A DNA stretch of 64,000 nucleotides, from the NCBI GenBank assembly GCA_012845835.1, contig JABAKD010000006.1, positions 3,544,506 through 3,608,505 on the forward strand, read 5' to 3'. Below, in pieces: positions 10,605 through 23,547 of this stretch (its first letter is position 1; every line of letters begins with the position of its first letter). This DNA comes from Undaria pinnatifida (taxonomy: Eukaryota > Sar > Phaeophyceae > Laminariales > Alariaceae). A model generated the notes under the pieces. That model was not told where the DNA came from, made no database searches, and worked only from the letters and a program-made list of their open reading frames with translations. The position numbers were made by a program, and so were the translations under genes.

Positions 10605-10880
10605 CCCTTCGGAGATGTTTGGCAGATTAGATTGTATCGAGAAAGCGATCGCGATCCTAGGATATAGATGGTGGCCGCAGACGGCGAGACAGGAAGGAGA
10701 TAAGACAAGCTAAACACTTTGAAGTGTGTAACATACAAAGTAAACTAACTGTGCCGAGAGTCCGAGTGTTGGAGGTGTCTCTGTAAGGAGTAGGAACGGT
10801 GCTCCGTCTCGAAAGGGATGCGTGGTCAAAGGTCAAACGACTGAGACACGCAACAAGTGAGTACCTCCCCTCCCCCCCCC
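10605..10880 (+). pseudogene. LINE 3'-end fragment 3
   Basis: It shows GAGAAAGCGATCGCGATCCTAGG and GATGGTGGCCGCAGACGGCG, then AGGAACGGTGCTCCGTCTCG, GGGATGCGTGGTCAAAGGTC and CAACAAGTGAGTACC followed by C-rich DNA. It is the third successive truncated copy of the same 3' end within 1.5 kb. Confidence 0.6.
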
Positions 10881-11026
10881 CCCGCCTACCCCCCCCCCGC
10901 CCCCGCCCATTATCCCTTCTGTCCCGCCGTCCCGCCCCTTGCGTATGCTTGTCGCTCCCACGCTACCCCCTCCCAGGCTACCCCCTCCCCCCCTTCCCCC
11001 CTTCCCCTTCCCCACTTCTAAATTAG

Positions 11027-11602
11027 AGGTGTGCTACGATAGAGGAAGACATTTTTGGCTTTCTGATCTATGGATGACGGAGCTCCTTGAACCAAAATTG
11101 TCGGAAATTTCACAGTTATCTTTTTTTGAAGATATTTTCCGTTGTGTACGTTTGCATACCTGTATGTATAGTTCGTGGCGTTGTTCATTTCAGGCAGGTC
11201 ACTCTTTTGTTTTCTCCGAACCAGTTTTCGGATTGGGTATGGTACTGCTTGTGTAGAGAGCTCCTAAACAGCCGGGAACCTCATGAAAAAAAATGGGGTG
11301 CACGACGCGTGCTGAGATAGAGGCCTATTAGGTATACCCCCATTTTGGCTATTTGCTTTTTTGGAAAACGGGACGTCCTCCTTAAACCCAAAATCGTGCA
11401 TCCATTCTTGTTTCTAGTAACATGATTATTTTTCGTACCTAGGCCATGCGTTTAGTCAACGAGGAGTTGCCCTTTAGTGTTTCTTCAAAATCGTTCTTGA
11501 GTGGTAGAGGTGTAGAGCTCATCGAGCCACCACCCTTAGAAGGGAAAAAAAAGAGCAGGTGCACCTCTTTCGTGGCATGTACGGCACCTCTATCGTAGCA
11601 TG
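11027..11602 (+). mobile_element. Family C TIR element, copy 1
   Basis: The left end GTGCTACGATAGAGG is mirrored by GCACCTCTATCGTAGCATGC on the right. Inside are the family markers ATGGATGACGGAGCTCCTT, TGTCGGAAATTTC and CCTAGGCCATGCG. Complete relatives lie at 18320, 36242, 41505 and 44165. No transposase frame is visible, so it is MITE-like. Confidence 0.65.
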
Positions 11603-11635
11603 CCTCCTTACTTGGCAAACCCTTCCTACCCCCTC

Positions 11636-11698
11636 TGCCCCTCCCCTCCCCTCCCCTCCCCTCCCTTCCCCTCCCCTCCCTTCCCCTCCCCTCCTCTG
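11636..11698 (+). repeat. (CCCCT)n simple repeat
   Basis: Twelve or so CCCCT units with occasional CCCTT variants. A second C-run cluster lies at 11917-11960. Confidence 0.85.
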
Positions 11699-12052
11699 CG
11701 CTTCAGGTGCATCTGATCAGTGATCTCCTGGGGCAGGCGGATGGAGTCAGGGCGTTTAGGTCAGACTACTCGTCGTTAGTGCCGCGTACCTCGAAGTATA
11801 TAATACATTGTACCAGGACATTTTGCTTTGCTTTTTTGTTTTGCTGATTGTTTTTTTCTCCCTTTTCAAGGCTGTTTGATTTCGTTCATGTTTTCACGCC
11901 CTGATGCGATGCTAGGGGTAGCCCCCCCCCTCCCCCCCCCCCCCTTCCCCCCCCCCCCTCCCGGTCTGACGGGACCTCCTCAACTGCGGACCTAACCTTT
12001 CGTTTTGAATACTGTTGGGGTCTATATGCTTATGATAATGTATACTTCGAGT

Positions 12053-12275
12053 ATAGATTTTGTCCCCCTCAGAAGCGGGTTTTATAGTTTCCGCGCACAG
12101 ATTGATTTTAACATCACCCTGTTGACTCTGGTACAAGCTACATTGTAGTTCCAAGAGGGAAGTCCCCGACCTATATCCTTAATGAGGATACACACCCCGT
12201 GTAATACGCGCGATCGGAGTATCACACACAGCTTGCGAAGATGAGTTTCGACGAAATCTTCGATCTCGCAGCCGG
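12053..12275 (-). repeat. Family B dispersed repeat, reverse copy
   Basis: Blocks TTTTGTCCCCCTCAGAAGCG, AGTTTCCGCGCACAG, ACCCTGTTGACTC, GTAATACGCGCGATCGGAG and TCGATCTCGCAGCCGGAG are in the order expected for B on the minus strand. Confidence 0.65.
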
Positions 12276-12519
12276 AGTGTACTTTTGTTTTTACAATATA
12301 GTTTTGTTTTAAAATATACCAGGTACCGTTTTTTCTTTTGCAAAAATGGTACCATTATTTCCTTACTTTGAAGAAGCTGGTTCTCTTACAATAAAAGATG
12401 AAAGCTGGGACGTACTTACGTAATACTTCGAAGTATAACAATATTCCCCTTCTCTTACAGTAAAAGATGAAAGCTGGGACTTACTCACGTACTAGTACAA
12501 TATTCTCTTCCGGATGTGT

Positions 12520-12830
12520 TTGGCTCGCTTTAGAGCCCCCGAACCCCTCCCTATATACTAAATCCAAGTAATTTTATCCCCCCAAAACGGGTTTCCAGTT
12601 GTAAAGGGGTCAAGTCCCGGGGGTGTCGCACGTTTGAAAAGGAGTACTTGTAAGCCTCTTGAACACCACACGTGAAGAAAAACAATTAGCCCGGCAAGTA
12701 ACATCGACCAGACCATGGGATCGACCAGACCATGGGAAGTTTCCGACAATGTTGGGTTGAGGAGCCGCGTCATTCAGGAAACCAGTTTCGCCAAAAAAAG
12801 GTATACCTCTATTGCAACACGAGTCAGTAT
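12520..12830 (-). repeat. Partial family C element with a family I insertion, reverse
   Basis: The I-element body (TTTAGAGCCCCCGAACCCC to CCAGTTGTAAAGGGG) lies at about 12530-12607. The C markers CGTCATTCAGGAAA, GCCAAAAAAAGGTATACC and TCTATTGCAACACG then reach 12825. The TTAA flanks have eroded here. Confidence 0.5.
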
Positions 12831-13218
12831 TTTTTAACTAATTTTCAAGGACGCCAGCCGTGAGTTTGACGAATTTCAGGTCAATACTCATCTTCGCAAG
12901 CTGCGTTGTTGGTACTTGTAATATACTATATGAGTGAGTTTTGATTGGGAGGTGTCTTATTTTTTGTCCACTATAATGGTAAGTATTGGTATTTATACTT
13001 TAGGTGGGGAATTTTGAGCTAGGTGAAAAGTATTTGTACATGGGAGGTGTTTGTTTGTTCGGGGGAGGCGATATATGGAGGGGCTACTAAATGCCAGGTT
13101 GTATGATAGGACGTAGGCAATTTTGTTTTTGAGCTACGAACAAAAGCGACTACGATATATGCCGCGTGCTCTGAAGGAAAAACGTTCCTTCTTTTGTTTG
13201 GTGTTCTGGATGGCACAG

Positions 13219-13340
13219 GGAAGTTTTGGAATCGTCGCCCGCTTTGAGATCGCTGATGGACACTTCGGCGGATGGGGGGGCGGATGGGGGAGCGGGGCCG
13301 GATGACGATGACCATCTGCAGGCCATCCAGGCCAAGCTAG
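13219..13340 (+). CDS. Gene 1, N-terminal exon (probable)
   Basis: The acceptor GGATGGCACAG opens a frame beginning [15 protein letters not shown] Gly/Ala/Asp stretch and [13 protein letters not shown] follow, and the exon closes at a GTCAGT donor in phase 1. That phase fits the exon starting at 17426. The last ~40 bases recur four times downstream in decayed form (13.5-14.5 kb). The [10 protein letters not shown] start faintly resembles the beginning of a BAR domain (as in ACAP proteins), but nothing else of a BAR was found. The exon's membership of gene 1 rests on phase and orientation. Confidence 0.5.
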
Positions 13341-13375
13341 GTCAGTCAGACATTGGTGTTGGTAGAGGAGAGGCG

Positions 13376-13407
<32 letters not shown>

Positions 13408-16400
13408 AGGGAGTCAGATGGCGGTGTTGAGTATAGGCAACGAACCATATCATTATGTAATGTGTTAGATGTCGGTGTCGCTAGAGAAGCTGGGGTGGGA
13501 ACAAGGGGGGCAGGGGGTGATGACGATGACCATCTGCAAGCGATTGAGACGAAGCTAGGTGAGACAGCGGTGTTGTTAGAGATGAAGAGGGAGGTGAGGG
13601 AAGGGGCGGGCGGGGGGTGTTGTTAAAGATGAAGAGGGAGGTGAGGGAAGGGGCGGGCGGGGGGTGTTGTTAGAGATGAAGAGGGAGGTGAGGGAAGGGG
13701 CGGGCGGGCGGTGTTGTTAGAGATGAAGAGGGAGGTGAGGGAAGGGGCGGGCGGGGGGCGGATGGGGGTGTTAGGCTTGAGGGGGAGGCGGCTATGAATA
13801 CTCTTAATTGTTAGGTTAGGTGTTGGCGTTGCCAGAGAGAGGGTTACTCATTTCATGCACAGCTGTAGTCTTGGGACCATTGACCCTCGCTTTCCTAGAA
13901 TGACGGGACGGATAACGTCGGGTTTTCATCGACCAGGCAGGAATCACGTGCACCAAGCGCAAAACGCCGTGAGGTATTCGGCGAGTCGTATGACGGGCGA
14001 GTTGCATCCCAACAATAACTACTTGTGATGTGGAACTCCAGAGGGCGAGCGGGGGGGGGGAGGGAGAGGGTGATTACTATTTGCGGACCGTCCAGGGCAA
14101 GCTAGGATAGCCAGACATCGGTATTGTTAAAGAGGAAGACGGGAGGGATGAGCGGGGCGCGGGAGGGGAACCCGTCTATGATCAGCATCTGTAGGCCATC
14201 CAGGTCGAGCTAGGTCAGTCAGACACCGATGTGCTAGAGGAGAGGGGGGGCGGGGGGAGGTAAGATGGCGGTATCGGGTTTTCAAGGGGGAGGCGAGTAC
14301 CAATACGAATATGTGATATATTGGATGTTGGGGGGGGGGGGGGGGGGGGGGGGGAGGTCAGATGGCGGTGTCGGGTTTTAAGGGAGAGGCGAGTACTAAT
14401 ACGAATATGTGATATATTGGAATTTGGTGTCAGAAAGGGGGAGTGGAGGGAGGGGGGAGGGAGGAGGACGCCAGATAACGATGCCCGTCTCAGGCCAACC
14501 ATTCAAAGTTTGGTCAGTTAGATGTCGGTGTTGTTAGAGGAAAGGTGGAGGGGGTAGAGAAGGGGGGCAGAGGGGGGGAGGAGGGATCAGATGGCGGTGT
14601 TGGGGGAACGTTTGGAAGGGGAGGTAGAACTACTATAATTTTGTTATAGATGTCGGTGTTGGTAGAGAGAGGGGGGATGGCGGCGGTGTGTGGGTGGGCG
14701 CCTTTGGGTGGGGTAGCGGGGGAGAAGAGCAGCACGGAATGGGAATGGAACACCGTGGATGGCAATCAACCAAAGCAAATGCGGGGAGGGGGCACGGGCG
14801 GGACGAGGGGGCAGTGTGAGAGGGCAAGATTGCTGAAACTAGTAGGCCTCAGGAGATGACCTCGACGGGTGGTGCGGGTGGGAGAGGGGGGGGGGGGGGT
14901 AAACGAGGGCGAGCAGCAAGCGGGAAAGGAAAAACGTGGCAGGCGTTTGGCCAACGGGAAAGGGAGGGGAGTCCGGCGCTATATGCGTTGTGCTATACGA
15001 ATACTAACAGAGATTGAGAAAGAAACACCCACATGGCGTTTTTTCGAGAGAGGGGAGAGGGGGTGGGGATTTTAGAGGAAGGAAGATACGAGGGTGCGGG
15101 CAGGAGGGGGGGATGAACGTATTGAAAGGTATTTGGCCTGAGTGGGGGCGGGGGGGCGGGAGGGATACTGAAGAGGAAAGGTAATGAAATCCGAAGACGA
15201 GCAGGGCTTGCAAAAAAACGTGGATGACCTTTGGCCGACGGGAGGGAGGGGGGGGGGTACTCAGTTTGTGCATGGCCGTAGCTGTATGGCCATAGACCCT
15301 CGCATTCCTACTAAGACGGGACGGAGCACGTCGGGTTTTCACCAACCAGGAGGGGGGGGGGGGGGGGGGGGGGATATGAGGGAAAGGAAGAAGCGGGGTA
15401 GAAACATCGTGAAAAACATTTGTCCAATGTGTAAGGGACGTGTGTGTAAATATTGGTGGTGGTATCAGGTGGCGGTGAGATATCGGTGGTGGTATTTCTG
15501 TTGTTGCGATCGTACTGTTTGTCCAGTAGTGATTGCCGCTGTTTTGGCCGCCGCTGTTGTTGAGCCTGTATTATAGAAAATGAAAATACACTCCAGCTGT
15601 GAGATCGAAGATTTTGTCGAAACTCATCTTTCCAATATCACATCATTGCTGAGCTGCCGTTCTTACATGTTTGCTGTGGCTGCAACTGGTCGTGCTGGTT
15701 GTTGTGGCAATCGTTGTTGTGTTGGCGTGGGTTCGTGGGCGTTGTAGATATGGTTGTGGCTGTTGTTATCCCATCTTTTTGCTGTTGCGACAACCTTTGG
15801 TTCTTTGGTTGCTGGTGGTGGTGTGACACTGGTTGCTGCCTCCGATGTTTTGCTTGAACTGCTGTTGCTGCATGTTGTCTATTTTTGTTTTGTTTATTTA
15901 TTTATTTTTCCCTGTCTTCTTCGTTCGCTCGTCCGATGTTCTGTTTCAACGTTTCAACTGCTGCATGTTGCTTTTTTTTTGTTTTTATTTTTCCGTTTTC
16001 GTTCGCTCGTCCGATGTTCTGCTTTAATGGCGGCGTGTTTTTTTTTTTTTTCGTCTTCTTTTCCCCCTCCTATATACTGAGTATAAACGAATGCACCTGG
16101 TAGAGTTCTGGTCCCTCTGTGGTGTTGCCGGTATGGGCCAGCCGGAAAACCGACACAAAAGCGGCACATACCTCGGGTACTGCCGCTACTGCTTGCTCCC
16201 GTCCGGAGATGTGGGTTGACGGCGCTCTTGCCCGTTGATGGACAGCCGCCAAGGAACTCCACACACTAATGCTAGTATGGAAGTCCTAAAACGCCTTGAC
16301 GGGTCATGACTTGACCGTCAGCCGTCATCTTTGCTCCTTTCTGTGGCAAGAAAATTCACGGGCATTATAGTGGGCAACCGGCACTACTCAACATGGTGCC

Positions 16401-16570
16401 GGTATGCGCCAGCCGAAAACATCAGCGCTATAGCGGAAACCGGCGTTACTTCGCATACTGTCACTACTGATTGTTTCCATATGTGCCAAGAAGCAAATTC
16501 ACAGGCACTGTATCGGGCAACCGGCACTAACCTAGTGCCGGTAGGGGTCGGTTGGAAATACCGGTACTGT

Positions 16571-16602
<32 letters not shown>

Positions 16603-19600
16603 GGTGGTGTTGGTGTTGGTGTTGGTGTTGGTGTTGGTGTTGTTGTTGTTGTTGTTGTTGTCTCACATTAACTCTTATAAAAAATCTAAGGTCCGTGAAC
16701 ACAAAGGTGCTGGAGCCGTAGGAAGACCCGAAAAACCGTAACATCAAATAAATATTCGGCCCGGGAAATACTACCCTTTTCCCACCTAAAACACACGCGA
16801 GACGAAGAGGACGCACCAGTGAAATGAATCAATGTGCGACCTGAACGAACATGGCCACGGGTATCCACTGCTGTACCTGCAACCGGCACATCCCTCCCAT
16901 ACTGCTACTGCTTGCTCCAATCTGTGCCAAGCAATTTCACAGGCACTGTAGCGGGCAACCGGCAATGCTAGACTGGCACTATCGAGGGGGGCTTCGCTGA
17001 ATATTATCTGTGGTGTCTCGAATTTATGGTTCTTTTCGTGTTGTTTTTTTCCTCCTTGCTATGTTCCGTCCCTTCCCGTTACGTTTCTCCCTGTTCTACT
17101 ATTTATAGATACCGTTGTTCTTCGCCTTATTTTGTCTTTTTTGTTGTCTTGGATCGAGGTAAGTCTGTTTTTCTCGGATTACTCTGGCTTCCTTCTCTGA
17201 TTCCGTTTCTCTTTTCTCCTTGCTTTTTTTTTATTTTCCCGCATGTAACGCTTCAACCACCTCCCCCCCCCTTCGAGCCAAGCAATGCCTGCTTGGTCGG
17301 TGAAACCCGACACGCTCCGTCCCGGTTTTGTAGAGATGCGAGGGCCTATGGCCTTAGAGACCACGTCTATGCATGTTGTGATTACGCTCCCCCCTTCCCC
17401 CCCGTTCACTTACCCCGTTCCGCAGGCGAGGGAGATAAATTTAAGGGCGAACACACCAGGTCGGCGAGAGGGGCAGACGCGGTGGTGCAGATTGTGCCAA
17501 GAGACGCCACCTCCAAGGAGTTCTACCACCTTCGAGATAGATTAAGGCGAGGGGAGGGGGGAGGGGCTTCGGGTTTTTGAGAGGGGGGGGGGGGGGGGCA
17601 AGACGAAGCCTTGCAGGTTCTGATATAGATTTGATATGAGAGGAATGTTGGGGGGGGGGGCGGAACGAAACCTTGCGAGTTTGGTCGGCGTGTTCGCAAC
17701 AGAAAAGCTCGATAAGTGCTCTTTTGTTTCAAAAATATGTCTGTTTCGCCCTCTTCTCTTTTACTCCTTGTCTCACTGCCCCCCCCCCCCCCCCCCGCGC
17801 GCGCGCCATTCCCTCCCTCTCTGCCTCCGGTTCCCTTTCTACCGGCAGGTCCCTGGTGGAACGGGAGGGTAATGCGGCGTGCGCGGACTGCACGGCTAAG
17901 GTTCCGACTTGGGCCAGCGTTAACATCGGGGTTTTCCTGTGCACGCAGTGCGCGGGATGTCACAGGTGGGGTTCTAAAACGTGCCTGTAACCATGACACT
18001 AGCTTACCCAAACCCTACCTTACCCTACCTTATCCAGCCCTGCCCTACCCTACCCTACCCCACCTACTCTACGTTACCCTACCCTACCCTACGCTACCCT
18101 ACCCTACCCTACGCTATCCTACCCTACCCTACCCTACCCTACCCTACTTTTTCTGCTCCAGGGCCATGGGAGTTCATATCTCCAAGGTGTTGTCCGTACA
18201 GCTGGACGACTGGACGGAGGATCAGGTAAACACTTTTAATATTACTACAATATTACTACAATATTACTGAGTAGAGTAATACATACGTGGTACGGTGGAG
18301 ATGTACCTTTTTTTTATGGATTTTGACCCGGGCTACGACAGAGGTATATCTCTTTTCTTTCTGAATGACGGGAGCTCCTTAGTAATCGTCGGAAAGAACC
18401 CGTTGTTTTTTCGCCTGATTCTCCATGTGTATCTACGTAGCACCACATGATTTTTTTTCATTCGGTTAGTAGTAGTTTTTTATTTTTCTTATCAAATCAG
18501 TTTTTGGGAGAGGTATTAACGCCTTTACAACTGGAAACCCTTTTTTGGGGACAAGTACGACTTGCAATTAGTATAGGGAGGAATTTTGAGGGCTCTAAAG
18601 GGGTTAAGCTCCCAAATTGAGGAACCTAGAAGGAAAAACAACGGTTGGTGCACGCCTCTATCGTAGCACGCGCCTTTTCACGGGTCATGATCCGACCCGC
18701 CAGTCGGGCTAGGTGCTCTCCAAATCGTCCCGTTGTCGAGTCGGGTCGGGGCAGGAGGTAGCTCGAAATCTCACGGGTCGGAACGGGTCGGGTCAGGACA
18801 GGAGGTAGCTCGAAATTTCACGGGTCGGAACGGGTCGCGTCAGGAGTTCTTCATAAGCTCACGGGTCGGGTCGGATCACGCTGCTCCTCGACCCGACCCG
18901 ACCCGCGAGAGGTGACCCGACCCGTGAAGAGCGTTGATTTTTTTTTGTTCTAATGCTCCTAAACCGTTGAGGAGCTCTATGTTTCGTATTAGGCCTTCTG
19001 CGAGGCAAACACTTGTGTTTTGAGTAAACTGAAAGTGCAACCCGATCACCGAAACCATGGCCTACAGTCAATAGGTATAAGATTAAATAAATGTTTACCG
19101 TTTTAGCACCGCATTCCCTTTTTCACACGGGGACAAAACGCTTGGATTTAGAATGGGATATATTTTTCAGGAGTCGGTTGAAATGGGTTAAACAAGAATG
19201 GTATTCCGACGGCTTCGGGTCAACACCTCTACCACTGGAAATCCTTTTTGGAAAAAAGCGGTATATACCCCTGTATCCATGTCGTAGAATGCGTCAATGA
19301 TGGCATACAGCAGTATTCCTGTGAGGTGATTCTTCCGCTCTCTAGACATTTTTTTCAACCTTTCGTACAGGTGTGGCGATGAGATCGTGTCAGAACAACA
19401 ACGAGCCCCTGTCGGCTTGATCGTTCTTCAGTGGCGTCGGTGTTGGTGTGGGTTGCGGTGGTGGTGTGGTAGCGGTAGCGATGGTGTTGATTGGTGGTGT
19501 GAGTGGTGGTGGCGGTGATGGCGTCGGTGGTGGTGGCGGTAGGAGTGGTGGTCGTGGGGGGGGAGGTTGGGCGGGACTGGTGGTGGAGGTGGTCGTGGTG

Positions 19601-21913
19601 GTGGATCGGGGGGGGTTTACAATGGTGTTGGTCGTGTTAGTGTTGGTCGCGTGGTTGCTGTTTTCGTCGTTGGTGGTGCTGAAGGGGTGGTGGTGAGATG
19701 GTGGTGGTGGTGGTGGTGGTCGGGCGGGTGGGTGGTGGTGGTCGTGGTGGTGGTGGTCGTGGTGGTGGTGGTGGTGGTGTTAGTGTTGGTGGTGCGGCTG
19801 CTGATGTGGCTGCTGGTGGTGGTGGCTGGTGGTGGTTGTGGTGGTGCTGTTGTTGGCAGCGGTATTGTTCTTGTCTTCTGGTGAGCGTCGTGGTGAGGGG
19901 AGCAGTGGCGTTCGTGTTGGTGTTGTGGGTGCTGATGTTAGCGTCGCTGTTGTGAGCAAGGTTGATACGAAGCAAGTGATGGTGTTGTGTCATAGGTGGT
20001 ATTGGTTGTAATGTCGGTAGTGTCGTTCTTGTCGTTGGTGTTTTTCAGTGGAACTTATATCAAAACCCTGAGCGAGGCAGTGAGTGTCGGACAGCGAATC
20101 TCCAAAACGGGCTCAGGCAACGAACGACATTAGCGTCGCGGGCGAGGGAAAGATGAGAGGTGGGGCGGGCGGTTAATGTTTTCCCTTTCAGTGGTAGAGC
20201 GCGTGCTTTTTTCCCCTTATAACACTCTTATAGCACGGCTGTCTTGTGGTGTGTGTGTTTTTGGTAAGCATCAAGTGGGGAAACGCAAAGCTTAACTCAC
20301 CACACCTCCATTTATTTTCATACATCTCGCGTGTCCATTAACTCGATCGTATTTGCAATCTCCAACGCTAACTGGCGTACCCTTGTGGTGGCGCTTGTGG
20401 TTTGCGGGCAACCGCCCCCCCGCCCCCCCCCCTCCTCCCCGTTCTCCTTGCCCCGTCTCACCCTACCCCACGCCTCCTACCGCCTACATATCTATATAGG
20501 TGGAGTTCATGTCGGGAATGGGGAACTCTTTGGCGAACTCTTTCTTGGAATACCACGTGCCGAGCACCTGGCTGAAGCCGAGCAATCTCGAGCCGCGAGA
20601 CTACAGAGAGGCTTACATTAAGGTTAGCGTGCGTGGTCGGCCTTGTTACGGTATGGGGGGTATTTTTTTTTGTTGTTTTAGCTTTTTTGCTGGTGTTGGT
20701 GTTGGTGTTGGTGTTGGTATTGGTATCGGTGGTGTTTTGATGTGTTGGTGATCAGCCGCGCTGTTGCTGTCAAAGCGGTGGAGGGGGTGGAAGGGAAGGC
20801 GGGAAGGGCATGGATGGGAGGGGCGGGAGTGAAGGAGGAGATAACAGAAGGAGGCGTTCTTACGAAGGAAGAGAGGGGTTTCTATGAGAGTGGGCGCGGC
20901 GAGTACGTCAAGACTCATGGACGGTAAAGGGTTGACCGAAATATTCTGAGACTCCGCTCTGTTCAATTAGCGCTGATATGCGATGGATGGATAAGCTCCC
21001 AACAGCCACACTAGGCTGTGAGCGAGGCACTGCAACACGCGGTGTGTAAAAGATAGTTTAAGATGTCTTTATTATGTAGGCCCGGAAAGGGGTAGACGAA
21101 TGCAGGGGGAAAGGTGGANNNNNNNNNNNNNNNNNNNNNNNNNNNNNNNNNNNNNNNNNNNNNNNNNNNNNNNNNNNNNNNNNNNNNNNNNNNNNNNNNN
21201 NNNNNNNNNNNNNNNNNNNNNNNNNNNNNNNNNNNNNNNNNNNNNNNNNNNNNNNNNNNNNNNNNNNNNNNNNNNNNNNNNNNNNNNNNNNNNNNNNNNN
21301 NNNNNNNNNNNNNNNNNNNNNNNNNNNNNNNNNNNNNNNNNNNNNNNNNNNNNNNNNNNNNNNNNNNNNNNNNNNNNNNNNNNNNNNNNNNNNNNNNNNN
21401 NNNNNNNNNNNNNNNNNNNNNNNNNNNNNNNNNNNNNNNNNNNNNNNNNNNNNNNNNNNNNNNNNNNNNNNNNNNNNNNNNNNNNNNNNNNNNNNNNNNN
21501 NNNNNNNNNNNNNNNNNNNNNNNNNNNNNNNNNNNNNNNNNNNNNNNNNNNNNNNNNNNNNNNNNNNNNNNNNNNNNNNNNNNNNNNNNNNNNNNNNNNN
21601 NNNNNNNNNNNNNNNNNNTCCCTCTCTCCCTCCCGCCCTCCCTCCCGCCCTCCCGCCCTCCGCCCGCCCGCCCGCCCGCCCGCCCGCCCGCCCGCCCGCC
21701 CTCCCGCCCTCCCGCCCGCCCGCCCGCCCGCCCGCCCTCCCGCCCTCCCGCCCTCCCACCCTCCCACCCTTCCCCTCGCCCCCCCCCCCCCCCCCGCCCT
21801 GCGGCCAATTTCATTCAGGCTCAAGTACCGCTCCGATCTCTTCTACTCGAAGAAGATCGAGATAACAACAGCAACGACAACAACAGCAACAGCAACAACA
21901 ACAACAGCAACAG

Positions 21914-21945
<32 letters not shown>

Positions 21946-23513
21946 ACGACAACAGCAACGACAACATGCAGCTAGACGACTCCATCTACCAAACCCTGGA
22001 GAGCATCCTGGCAAGCCCCTCCGCACAAGCTCCGGGAGACCCATCCCTGACCCTCCCAAAAGACTTCTCGCAACAACACCCAGCCCAGATCCCGCCGTTC
22101 CTATCCAGCCTCAGCTCGGGACCCCCCACCCTGGGCTCCCTGTCCGCATCGACCTCAGCAGCAACAACCCCTATGCCCGTCCTACAAAGAACGCCACCTA
22201 GCGGGAGCCGGAAATCTCACTCGTTAGCGGGATCTCCCGCTGCCTCGGAGCCAAAAACACCGTTCATTTCGAGCGGCGGGGGGTATGGGGTTGGGGTTTG
22301 CAACACCAGAAGAGGCTTTTCTTTGTCTACCCCCCGAAGGAGGCTTAACTTGGGCTCCGCTGCTCCGAGTGCGCCTGCTAGTGGAGTGGACAGGCTTTTT
22401 GGTTTCAGCAGTGGTGTTGGTGTCGGCGGTGGTGTGGGCGGTGGGATTGGGCGGAGTAGAAGAGGGGGAGTGGAGGGGGGGGCGGGAGGGGGAGGGGGGG
22501 GGGCGGGGGGAAGGGGGCGAGGGAGACACGTGTTTGTGCAACCGTTTCCCGCTGCGTTGCATTCTGCTGCTGCTGCTGCTTGTGCGGGGGGGCGGGAAGG
22601 GGGAGGAGGTGGCTCGCTGGTTTCCGAGACGTCAGCTAGGAGGTGGGTGGGAGAATGGTTGTTTTAGTCGCTTGTTTCGGAAAGTATCTTAGCTGTCATG
22701 CATGACTGTAATCTTCAGACCATAGACCTTCTCATCCCTACGCCGCTGGGGCGGAGCCGGGGGGCGGGCGTACTTGGTCGTTTCTTGCCTTAGTCATTTC
22801 AACGTTGACGGCCGACATCGGGGGCGGGTGCGGGGTGTAGCTGGTTTCGGGAACTTCGGCAAGAGGAGGTGGGGCGGAGTTTGTTGTTTTGGTTGCTTGC
22901 TTAGAGGGGGGGGCGGGCGGATGTACTCATTCATTGCACAAACTGAGTGCCCCCCCCCCCCCCCCCCCCCCCATCACCAATCCTGCCACCAATACCGCCA
23001 CTGCCACCACCGCCGCCACCGCCGCGGCCCCTACAGCCTGTCGGAGTCCACGAACGCTCGAGAGTTCTCCGGCAACGACAGGAGCAGCATGGATATGATC
23101 AAGGTGCTCCAAGGCGGCGACCTCTACGTGACGCTTCAGGACAAGGAAGAGACCAAGCAGGGCGATCGGTGAGAATATAAAATACATAATTTTTGAGGGA
23201 TTATCTCGATTTTGCTTGCGCGGACTTGTGCTACTTTAGCGTTTATTGTATATCATTCTTACCACGATGCGGTTGTGCCGGGTCGATCTACAGTAGCCCC
23301 CCCCAAATTTCCTTCTTTAACGAAATCGCCGGTTTCGAAACCTGCTCCCGGCCGTATCTCCTGAAAATACGGTGCCCCTCTCCACCCCGACGTCACCGTT
23401 CGATAAGTCCTTTGCGAACAAGAAAACGTTTGAAGATATTGTTTTCTTTTTCACCCTTCCTCACGTCGAGCAGCCACGAAACGTTCGTCAAAGGAATCGC
23501 TGGTTTGGGGAGG

Positions 23514-23547
<34 letters not shown>

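Noticed and set aside
13219-13340. Start of a BAR domain as in ACAP-type ArfGAPs
   Set aside because: Only [10 protein letters not shown] resembles it. No further BAR or PH exon was found before the zinc finger, and the exon joins in phase directly to 17426.
22285-22692. Continuation of gene 1 coding past 22282
   Set aside because: The frame stays open but becomes pure G-run translation. The GTATGG donor at 22283 gives the phase required by the exon at 23037.
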